In this document: positions 37,401-47,208 of the stretch, in pieces
Layout: every line of letters begins with the position of its first letter
Numbering within the stretch: position 1 is the first letter of the stretch
Assembly (NCBI GenBank): GCA_013397075.1
Contig: VWZS01003467.1
Span: forward strand, 37,008 to 101,007
Origin: Rhabdornis inornatus
Lineage: Eukaryota; Chordata; Aves; Passeriformes; Rhabdornithidae
Length of the DNA: 64,000 bases
Direction of reading: 5' to 3'
The notes under the pieces: model-generated
Databases searched by the model: none
Told to the model about the DNA's origin: nothing
The model's input: only the letters and a program-made list of their open reading frames with translations
Translations under genes and position numbers: made by a program

Positions 37401-38924
37401 AACATAATTAATAATATCACAACTTTTAATATTTTCTTAAAAGAAGAAAACTATTGTTTTTTGAATGGATTGTCTAAACAACTAGAATTCAACAAGGCTT
37501 GGACGTCCATGCAGATATGGAGGAATTCCAGGAGAGAATACAGGTGTGTTTCTCTTAGAAAGCTGATCTGATATATCCCTCAAATCTCCATCACTCAGCT
37601 AGTTTTCCATGCCCAATTCATCTCAACAAAAGCGGTTATGTTGGAACAGACTTTATGTGCAGCTAGGACTTCTGGATATTAATCCTTCCTGTAGCATGTT
37701 CACACTACTTGCTGCAAAACTTAAGCATGGGACTGCTTTCTCTTTCACCATTCTATATTCTTCTATTGCTCTTCCTCAAAGCTGCACCAGAAGGAGAAAT
37801 TAGCAGATTCTGGAGGAGGATACAGAAGTCCATAAATTACACTGCCTATGCTGAGTTTCCAGTGAGTCAGAACAACTCTACTTCAGTTGTGAAGACGTCT
37901 CTGGTCACCTGGGAAGCCAGCAGAATGCTCAATTTCTTTATCACCTATGAATCCAGTGTATATATTCATGGAAACTGATGAGTGGTTCCAAGGCTCATTA
38001 TTTTCTTGGTTTTAAATCGGTTTGTAATCTCCTGGTCTGTCAGAAGCAAGCCATAGAGTAATGTTTGATGGCAATCTGTGAATTGAAACAATAGAGCTCT
38101 TTCATTTCTTTCTGCCAAATAACAAGGCAGTCACCTCTAAGATTTCTTCACAAAATAATGTTCTAGTTGATATAATTCTGGATTACACTCAATGTATCAC
38201 AATCTGCCGGCAGAAAAATATAACTTGCTATTTTTTGAACCTTTCAAGAAAAGAAGAATGAAAAAATAATACTGTGAAAGTTGAGTGATTTTAATAAACA
38301 CAAACAACAAGGTTATGTTAAAATTCAAAGATTAAGAGTTCTGTAAATTTATGGATATTTGATCTGCAATGAAGTCTGTGATCCTGCTGCTGTATAGAAA
38401 ATACATCCTCTTCTCCAGTGTGAGAAGGATTTAGTTTAGTGAAAATTATGCTTTCAAAAAAGTCATAAAAGATTTATAGAAAACTAAATTCCACTTCTTC
38501 AGAATAAGAACTGTGATGATCCATGCAATATACCTTATAATGACTTTTAACTCCATTCTCCTTAGTTAAGCACATAAATATTTACAGAATCAAATCTGTA
38601 AGATTTGCCTTTAAGCATTTTTTGTCATTTCAGGGTATGAAAATGTTGAGTGCAAATTAATGCATGCCTTTACAGATGGATAAAGATGTGACAGTTAATT
38701 GTTTTTCTATACCTGATGCATACAATGAAAATTAGTTTGATCAATATTTTTGCACCTTCATTGCCTTATTTATGCTGGAGCTTCCTTAAGAATATGGTAA
38801 TACTTGTGGCTGGACAACACAAAAAAAATAATGATAAAGGACAACTATTTTATAAAGATATTCAAAATGCAGACACAGTTGTAACTTAATTTGTTGAAAT
38901 ACATTTGGGCAGTATAAAAATAAT

Positions 38925-39120
38925 CCACATTAGCATCCAGCTGTCAGTGATAAAAATGCCTGAATAATAATTCCCTGGGCTCAGTTTCATAATGTTATAA
39001 TAATTAACACAAAAGAACTTCAAAACAAATGCAATTGTGGTACACTTATTAGCAGGAGACCATTGTGTGTATTCTCAGGAGTTTTATTTGAATAGTATTA
39101 GTGTAGCCATATCCATGATG
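38925..39120. promoter_or_regulatory. Possible conserved non-coding element
   Basis: Complex sequence with TAATAATTCC, TAATAATTAA, CAGCTGTCAGTGATAA and CATTGTGTG motifs (homeodomain, E-box, MEIS/TGTCA and SOX-like cores) in under 200 bp. It looks like a developmental enhancer, but this is inference without conservation data. Confidence 0.2.
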
Positions 39121-40689
39121 GCTCTCACTGGGGTAAAAAATCTCTCGCTCTGAAAACATTTACAAAGAGGATTCAGATCTGATTTTTAAATGTGTTTTAA
39201 ATCAGCTGAAGCTAAGATATCAGATAACTAAATAAATACCATTTAAATAATAGTCCATCTAATTCTCTGCCTGCAGAAGTTCACAACATCCGAAACAGTT
39301 AGTTTTTCTTCAAGTTTTTATATTGTCCTCTGTATGTGGTTGAATATTTTACTGTACTCTTGACAAGCTTTAAGAAATATTCTCCGTGATGTTTGCATAA
39401 CAGCAATATGGATGACAGACTTCCCGAACAATTTAGATAATTATTTAATACAGCCTTGAATGTTCCTCATACTTCTAGTTAGAAACATTATTAAGGTTTG
39501 GAGATGGACAAGATCACAACAACAAATGCTCAACTTCATTAAAAAGTAATATTATGTAGTAGAATTACTGGAGAAGGCATGTCCTAAAATAAGTCAGCTT
39601 TTGTATGAATAAATCCAACATCACTGTATGGTTGACAAACATCACTAAATTGATATATTGTTTATATATGTTAATTTGCTTTGAGATACTTATGTAATTT
39701 TAAATAATAGCAGGAGTAAATATTTTTAAGTCTTTATAAACAAGACTATAATTGTAATTATCTGGCATAATAGATTCCAGTGAGGAGGAGTTTTATTATG
39801 AAAAGTTAAATAAGTATAATCTATTATTAATGTGAATAACTGTAAACAACTTTAGAAATATTTGAAACTATATCTGCTCAGGTTTGTTGTGGTTGTCAAA
39901 TAGTTATGTAACATATTAAAGCTGCTATAGTTACACATCCCGAATTTTTATTTTTCAAAAATAGCATTAATTATTTTTCCTCCATAGTACTATGCCAATA
40001 CTGCCTTACCTGTCAAAAGGAATAGATACAATTTTATTGTCAATGACATACTGCATATGGCCTGAGGCTAAAACATCGAAGTTCTGCAGAAACAGGTTTG
40101 TTTGAGAGAAGAATCCTGAAAATGACAATGCACATATTTACTTGAATTCATGAGATCACTGTAAATAAACAGCAACGGTGATTTACAGGGCTAGCACATT
40201 TCCACATTAATAGGATGGAACACTGAGTTCAGAAAGTTGATGGGGGGGGTCATATTTTTATTTACTTGTTTCTTTTAATGAATCGAAGAACACTCATAAG
40301 CTGCAATTCCAAAAGTCAAGCTAAATGTGGGTGCCTGCAGTTTTTTTGATTCAAGGGACATCCTCAAGTTTAGTAATATGAAATGCTGGTAACTCCTATT
40401 CATGTTTTCAAAGTTCATGCAGAAAGCAATCCAACAACAGGATCTTTAAAAACAGGATATCTATGGCACTGAAGTTGTTACAGTATGATGAGCTGCATGA
40501 GGGTGTTTTTTTTTCAAGGGAGTTTTGGATTGGAACATAATAGCTTTGTGCTAGAAAGAGGCATAAAACAGAACAATTCTCTGAAAGAGTCTTGTACTTG
40601 CCATGCTGACTAATTTGTCACCATTAGCTCCTTTTATTGATGGTGAGGATAGATTTTTTCCTTCTGGTTTAAGTGTTTGAAAAAATGAG

Positions 40690-40713
40690 ATTCACCAGGT
40701 AATTCACCAGGTC
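40690..40713. repeat. 12-bp tandem duplication
   Basis: ATTCACCAGGTA is followed directly by ATTCACCAGGTC. Confidence 0.8.
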
Positions 40714-41129
40714 AACATGGAACAAAAGGAATATGTGATAGCTGATGTCTTTAGAACCCCATGCTGACAACCCCAAATGTAGCATCTTATTTCATTTATC
40801 AAGGCAGATGATTTTAGTGAAAAATCCACCAAATTACCAATGTAGGTAGGCAGGTGGGATCACAGATATGAAATCTCTCTAAAGCTGGGACCTCTAAATG
40901 GAGGAACAGCAATATGACATTGTCTTGTTTCCAGTTGACCACTGTACACAAAATGTTTGACTAGCACAGTCAGAACTTTCAAGTCTGTGCTGTATTGTGC
41001 TAATGGAAATTTGGTTTGCTACCTTTTGTCTTCAATTGCTTTCTGTCTCTTTCTAACTGAAAGTTTTCTTTGTTCAATCCACCACAAATATATGCCTGGA
41101 TGATAACACCATTTCCATTTATCCTTCCT

Positions 41130-41600
41130 GTGGCCATCTGTAATACTTCTGTGAAGATGGAATGGCTGGGTTTGGGACTGGGTCCCTTGCCCAGGATAGA
41201 GCATGCCTTTAACTGAGAACTCCTTTATTTCCAGCAGTGGAAGTCTTGCTGTAAAAGCAGCCATATATCCTCCTTCCCCAGGAAAGCCTTGGCTCTTGTG
41301 GAAGCAGTTTTATCTTTTCATCCATCCTGCAAAACCACTGCCTCTTTCTGTTTTTTTCCTCAGCAGCTCTCCTGCAGTGCCCGGCAGGTTGCTGAGTAGC
41401 AAGGGGAGGTAGCAAACTGGGGTGGGCCAAGGCATATTTGCTGCAGCCAAGTACACCAGGTTTCCTGTGGGTGCTGAGAGTAACAAAGTGGTGGCACTTT
41501 CATCTGTCCCTCTCTCTTCTCACCCTCCTGCCAATTTCATCAGACGGTTCAATAGTTGCCTTCTGATCTTGCTCTTTTGTTCTCTCTTCAAAACTGCTCC
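41130..41600. other. GC-richer patch with several open frames, unassigned
   Basis: Balanced composition with open frames on both strands: 41209-41430 minus, 41203-41412 plus and 41422-41808 plus (128 codons). None matches a family I recognise. One exon-like window follows tttttttcctcag (ending about 41362), but no matching donor makes a convincing exon. It could be a diverged repeat not known to me. Confidence 0.15.
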
Positions 41601-43689
41601 CATTGGTAAAATTCACCACCTACTTTCAGGCAGAATTTTTTCTTGTGACAATAGCTGTGATTATGGTACAGGGTCCAGAATGCACTGTTACTGTTCATTT
41701 CATTGGCAGAATAAAATTGAAAGCAGTTTAGTCCCAGATACACAAATGTATGCAAATACCCAATACCTGCTTAATTTACTTGAAGTCAGGTACTTAAGTG
41801 CCTTTTGAAGTCTGGATCCTAGTATTTGCTTTCTTCTTAGTATGTGTGATTTTCTGTAATTACATTACAGGAGAAGTGGAGTTTCAAGATCTTTAGACAT
41901 CAGAATGAGACATTTTGTGGTTGGCTTTGAATGCTGCTACGTTATACTAATGCAGAGACTTTTATTCATATGATTAGGAATTCATAGGTTTATTTGATAT
42001 CTCCATAGCCTGAATATACACAATATAATCACAGACAGAGTAAATGAAATAAAAACCTTAAGTGCCAATTTACTGGTAAGACTTTATTACCATAAAATTG
42101 ATTAATGTTTACATTTAATGTGAAGTTTTGGTTCTTACTATCAAATTGGCTAGGGATGGTTTAAAGTTCTGATTAGCTCAATGAAAAATGTTAGTCAGTC
42201 TTGCCTCAGAAATCTGAAGAGGTAAACATTTATGTGCTTCAATATGTGAGTTTAATAACTAAGCAGATCACTACTGAACTGCTGAGATAAGTTAAAGAGG
42301 ATCAGATAAATATTATAAGAACAGAATCTTTTCATTCAATTGGGTCTTTACATTTTGAAGACAATTAATTACTCAATTTTGCATTGTTTAGTTATTTCAC
42401 AAGAGGCACTAATCCAATAACTACATTTTCAGGTTTTTACTGATTCTGTTGAATCATATGGCTGCAGAGGAGTCTGGGGTCAGGATCACCAATAACAACA
42501 TGGTAAATAAATTGGTAATATGAGAGACATTTCAGAACAGGTACTATGCAACACTAGTTTTATTAAATTAATGCTTCTCCAGTTTCCCTGATTGAAGAAT
42601 TAATATACTTCTCGAAAACAAGAGACTGGGAGATAAACCATGCCTCCTATCTGTACACTGATCAGCATGGAGGACAGACGGATTGATTTTAAGATGATTT
42701 TCTTTTCTCACTCTTTCCAGAATTTTAGAGACTCATAAGACTTTGAAAGGAAGCTTTAGAATTAACACACAGGAAAAGAGGATTAGGCAAGGACTGTCCC
42801 TGTAATTTAGAACACTGTATGTACAAAATTACTGGGGCTCAAATCTTGGGTAGATTACCCCAGAGATGCTATGCTTTTTTTGGTTGTGGTATGTGGTAGT
42901 ATATGACTTCAATATTCTGTCGACCCATTTGGATTAAATCTCTTTCCCCTTTTACTTGTGATTGCAGTGGGCTAAATGGAATTCACCAGTTATCCTTTCC
43001 CTGTCTTTTGATCCAATTTGCATATGTAGACATATACATGCTAGTCAAAACTGCACAAGAAGTTTCAGCAGCATGAACTTTTTCACTCCCAGGTAAACTG
43101 GGGAGTGGAGCACTGAAAATAACATTTACCCTTTGGATCTGTGAAAAAAACATGTTATTAACTCTAGTCAAGTTTAGTTTCAGGTGACGTCGACAGAAAA
43201 GGCCAATAATTGTGTTTGCATGCATTCTGGTGGTTATTTGACCCAAAAACAGGCATCTCAATTGGTAAACAGACAGTATCCACTTCTCACAACAAAGGCT
43301 TTTCTGCTCTCAACAGTTTAAGAAAAAACACTGGAAAGATGATGTCCTTTCTTTTTGACTTCATTGATTGGGCTACTTTCAATTCATCGTGCCTTAATTA
43401 TTTAATTTGATAGATTAGGTGAATGGATGAATGTGCTGATATTCATTAAGTCAGTTGGTAGTATGATACTTAGTATTCAGCTATGGTTTAATTTGCTCAC
43501 TTATGCTGACAAGAGGGGTGTGGTGGGATGTCAAAACTGGGTGGACAAGACCTATAAGAATGTGATTATGAGTTTTCCAGGTATTTACATATGTTAACTT
43601 CAAGCAGTGTGAAATAGTTGGAATTACATCAAAATGCCATAGTAAGATACAGAAGGCAAGGAAAAAGTTTGTGGTGACTGGATGGGCTT

Positions 43690-44590
43690 GGAGCAGAAAA
43701 AGCTGTGTGGTTGTAGTCTCTGGTTCTCTGAACCCTAACCCTAAACAGAATAGAATCTCACCACTACACCGTCACCAAGGTGAGGTTCCCATCATCTTGT
43801 GTGGCCCAGATCAGATAAGTGTTGAGGTAGCCATGTCCTGCTGTGATCCTCTTAGGCATGTTTTTTCCAGCAACAGTATCTCAAGAGCTGTAGGTTCTGT
43901 GGCTAGCTGAACCCTAACCTAACCCTAACCTAACTGTTGAGCTCCCAGTCTCCATGAGTGTCCTAGATTTGAAAGGTGTGAAGGCAGCAATGGTGGTGCC
44001 ATGAAATGACACATTGGGCATGCATTTTCCAGCCCCAGTTTCCCTGGGATTGTGAAATTTCTGGCTGTCAAAACCATAACCCTAGCCATGAATAAGTCTG
44101 GGCTCTGTTCCAAGCTCCCTACCACCAGAGGTGTTCCAGATTAGAAAGGTGTGGATGCAGAAGTGTTGGTGTCCTTTCACTATTTCTTTTTTTTGTGCAC
44201 GTGTATTCCAGCACTACTGTCGCTGGAGGTATAGGCTCAATAACTCTCTGAACCCTTACTAACCCTAACCATAATGGAACTATGACACCGCGAGTTAGGT
44301 CCCCATTACAGTGAGTGGCCTAGAATGGAAAAATATGGATGCAGCATTGTTGGTGCCCTTGCTGTGATTCTCATAGCACGCCTTTTCTAGTGCCTGTGTT
44401 CCTGGAATTGTAGGCTCTGTGGCTAGCTGAACCCTAACTCTAACCTAACCAGTCTTGGTGTTGCAGTTGAGTTCCCAGTGTCCATGGATGTTCCAGATTT
44501 GAAAGGTGCTGGTGCCCTGAAATGATGCACTGAGCACATGTTTTCCAACCCCAGCATCCCTGGGAATGTGGGCTTTCTGGCTGGCAGTAT
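43690..44590 (+). repeat. Tandem array of 160-180 bp units with telomere-like CCCTAA tracts; 520-bp higher-order repeat
   Basis: Degenerate CCCTAA-type tracts recur at 43731, 43910, 44071, 44251 and 44430, spaced 179, 161, 180 and 179 bp apart. The last unit ends near 44590. Between them lies a diverged unit with shared blocks: cccagt-tccatg-gtgt, tccagatttgaaaggtg, gatgcag-a-tgttggtg, ttttccagccccag, ccctgggattgt and gctctgtggctagctgaacc. Units 1 and 4 and units 2 and 5 match each other best, and both pairs are 520 bp apart. This shows a three-unit higher-order repeat present about 1.7 times, plus a partial unit at the left (about 43690-43730). All tracts point the same way (CCCTAA on + strand). 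It is GC-richer than its surroundings. Open frames at 43671-43910 and 43925-44125 fall inside and are not genes. Confidence 0.88.
43910..43934 (+). repeat. Best-preserved telomere-like tract of the array
   Basis: AACCCTAACC TAACCCTAAC CTAAC (written in blocks): alternating six-base CCCTAA and five-base CCTAA units. Other tracts in the array are shorter or more mutated (43731-43745, 44071-44086, 44251-44270, 44430-44450). Confidence 0.9.
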
Positions 44591-44944
44591 TAGAGTTCAA
44601 TGAATATTTTTAAAGCACAAGGAATGCTTTTTAATATACCTTGTTTCTGTAAAAGTCAAATACACAGTGTAATACCAGTGCCTATTCTGGAAGATAGTCT
44701 TAAGCTCAAAACTTATTCTTCATAACGTGGCTGTCAATGTGTAAGGCAGAACAAAATAGGGTGCAAAGTAGCCTCTAATTCTGAGTTCACTATATTGCAG
44801 TCATGTGTAAAGCTCTATTTAACTATGAGTAACTTGTAGGCTAAGCTATTTAAAGTGGACTTATTTAGATCAGGAAATGCTAGTAAGGTTAAAACTGAAA
44901 CAGAAAAAATACGTTAAACAAAGTAAATCCAGCAAAATCCAATT

Positions 44945-45045
44945 AATAAAAAAAAAACAAAAAAAACCCAAAAAAAACCAAAAAAAAACAACCCCAAAAA
45001 ACTCCAACCAAACAACCAAACAAAAAACCATAAAGAAACCCCAAA
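44945..45045. repeat. A/C-rich low-complexity tract
   Basis: A runs broken by CC/CCC (CCAAAAAA, CCAAACAACC). Frames on both strands (lysine-rich on +, aromatic-rich on -) are artefacts of this composition. Confidence 0.85.
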
Positions 45046-45930
45046 CCACAGTTCTGTGTGGATTGCAGCAGCTGAGCTGATCTTTCCTTCTGACCAAAAA
45101 TACTCTCTAATCATGCGTATACATTAGTGATGATCTTGAGGTTGTCCCATAGGCTGGACCACAATGTGAAAGCACAGCTGTAGACATGCTGTGAAAGTAT
45201 TAACTAAATTTTAGACGATGTAGGTCTCCGTGTCCTACAGGAAAGAAAATACAAAGCACGCCAAGGAAATCCCAAGGGAATGAAATGAGAGCTGAAAATC
45301 TGGAGTACCTTATAGTGGTTAATGAAATCAAATTTTTAGACTTGCAAATAGAGACATAACATGAGCCATCTGTATTGTTTTCTGAGTATTTTAAAGTTAT
45401 TACTTAACTGTAGCCATTTTTGCTCACAATGTGATGAACATTCATCTGTGATTTTTAATAGGGTTGTTTATAATGAAGACCTACTATCAACTTTCTTGCT
45501 GATAAAAGTTAGAATTTGAAAAGTGAATTAAAAAAATTAGTATTACACTCTAAAGACATATCTTCTGCTTTTGTCTTAAATTTTCAAAGATTATGTCATA
45601 CACCTGATTTTGCAACTATGAGCTTGTATTCACTTCCCTTCCTCTTCCCCTTTACTAGGTTATCATCTTTTAATATCTCTTTGGCAGAGCTTTAAAATTT
45701 TCGTGTCATGTTCAATTGCATTACACTTCCTTGATAAATACAAATAAATGAAATAGTAATTGTCTTAATTTTTCTTGTTCTGAAAAATATTTCACAAAAT
45801 GTGAAATAACATAACATTCTACATCAATTTTTTTAAATTTTAAATGTAATTGGTAAACTCCTTATCATGCACTATTGAAAGGGTCAAGCAGTTGAGACTA
45901 AAATAGGAAAGTGCAAATACAGCTTTGTGA

Positions 45931-46013
45931 AAAATATATAAAAATATATTTAAAAATATATAAAATCTATATAAAATATATAGATTAAAAATATAGAAAA
46001 ATATATAAAATAA
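45931..46013. repeat. AT-only minisatellite (AAAATATATA units)
   Basis: About 80 bp of A/T with irregular AAATATATAAAA units and a few C or G interruptions; strongly self-complementary. Confidence 0.8.
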
Positions 46014-46214
46014 AACTCGTTAGCATTTCTTTCTTAAAACTGAAAGCAACTGCTTGAGAGGACATAAAATAAATACCTATAAAAATTGTTACAAGTTCCT
46101 ATGCAATCCAGGTCATTATATGAATGTATTTTGGGAAAAAAAAACAACTGATCACATATTATTCTAAGTTTTAATTATAGTATGCAGATACATACACTTC
46201 TTATCTATTGAGCA

Positions 46215-46913
46215 CATAGAATCATAGAAAGGTTTGGGCTGAAAGAGACCTTTAAAGGCCATCCAGTCCAAACCCCATACAATGAGCAGGGATGTCTTCC
46301 ACTAGATCAGATCGCGCAGAGCCTTGCCCAATCTGACCCTGAAAATTTCCAAGGACTGGGAATCTACCACCTCTCTGGGCAACCTGTTTCAGTGTTTCAC
46401 CATCCTCATTGTAAAAAACTTTCTTCCTTACATCTAATCTAAATTGACTCTCTTTTAGTTTAATGCCATTACCTCCTGTCCTGTTCCAACAGGTTTTGCT
46501 AAAAAGTTTATCTCTATCTTTCTTGAAGGCTCCCTTTAGGTACTAGAAGGAATGTCTAAAATGAATCTTCAAGACCTTCAATCACAACTATAGATAAAGA
46601 GGAATAATTCTATTTTCCTATAGAACCCTTCCAAATATTGGAAGGCTGCTATAAGGACTCCCTGAAGCTCTTCTCCAGTTTGAACAACCCCAGCTGTCTC
46701 AACCTGCCTTCATGGGAGAGGTGTTCAATTCCCCCGATCATTACTGTAGCCCACCTCTAGACAGTCTCCACCAGGTCAATGTCCTTTCTGTGATGAGGAT
46801 TTTTTGCTGAATGCAATGCCCCAGGCGGGGTCTCAGAAGAACAGAGTAGAAGGGCACAATCCCCTCCCTCCTTGACCTGGTAGCCCTGCTCCTTTTGTTG
46901 AAGCCTGGGATTA
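46215..46913 (-). mobile_element. CR1 LINE, 5'-truncated, minus strand, with an internal insertion
   Basis: It begins catagaatcatagaaaggtt, the reverse complement of the CR1 3' terminus. It continues through aaaggccatccagtccaaac, agccttgcccaatctgaccc, acctctctgggcaacctgtt, cctgtcctgttccaacaggt, agctcttctccagtttgaac, aaccccagctgtctcaacct and tcccctccctccttgacctg, ending near ttgaagcctggga. The order matches the CR1 3' region. An extra 85 bp (46551-46635) separates blocks that are adjacent in other CR1 copies. A poly(T) run follows at 46929-46944. Confidence 0.92.
46551..46635. other. 85-bp non-CR1 segment inside the CR1 copy
   Basis: CR1 normally reads ...ccctttaggtactggaaggctgctataagg... without a break. 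Here tactagaagg (46541-46550) and tattggaagg (46636-46645), an 8/10 match, flank 85 bp of AT-rich sequence. This could be a small insertion with a target duplication. A perfect 8-bp-arm palindrome, CCTTCCAAATATTGGAAGG (46627-46645), spans its right junction. The origin is unknown. Confidence 0.6.
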
Positions 46914-46944
46914 ATTCACTAACATTGCTTTTTTTTTTTTTTTT

Positions 46945-47175
46945 CTCTTTTTGTTTTACTTACAAGGTTTTTCTGAATTGTCACACTGAATGGCGAGGTT
47001 TGTAAAAAGAAGCATTTTAATCGAATTGACTTTAGAAACATCTGAGAAATACTTTTCGAAGTTGACAGCAGTAGTAGCTGCTGCTTATGAAGTCAAACCT
47101 TTTAAGCCATGATATGTAATATGAATTACATACCAAATATGTAATTCAGAAATATGGATTTGTGGAAGATCTCAG

Positions 47176-47208
<33 letters not shown>

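Larger units (their letters stand above)
33380..43680. other. AT-rich unique sequence without a recognisable gene
   Basis: About 10 kb with no recognised transposon. It contains A-rich simple runs (34463-34489 and about 34990-35003), a 12-bp tandem duplication (40690-40713), a possible conserved element (38925-39120) and a GC-richer patch (41130-41600) with unrecognised frames of up to 128 codons. Confidence 0.45.
44600..46205. other. AT-rich sequence with simple repeats, no gene
   Basis: Contains an A/C-rich tract (44945-45045) and an AT-rich minisatellite (45931-46013); otherwise unique sequence. Confidence 0.5.

Noticed and set aside
43671..44125. Frames of 79 and 66 codons
   Set aside because: They lie within the telomere-like tandem array, and different units of the array are not open in the same frame.
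43731..44450. Regularly spaced short repeats that might suggest a CRISPR array
   Set aside because: The genome is vertebrate, the spacers are related to each other, and the repeats are telomere-like.
44870..45114. Lysine-rich and phenylalanine/tryptophan-rich frames
   Set aside because: They are artefacts of the A/C-rich low-complexity tract.
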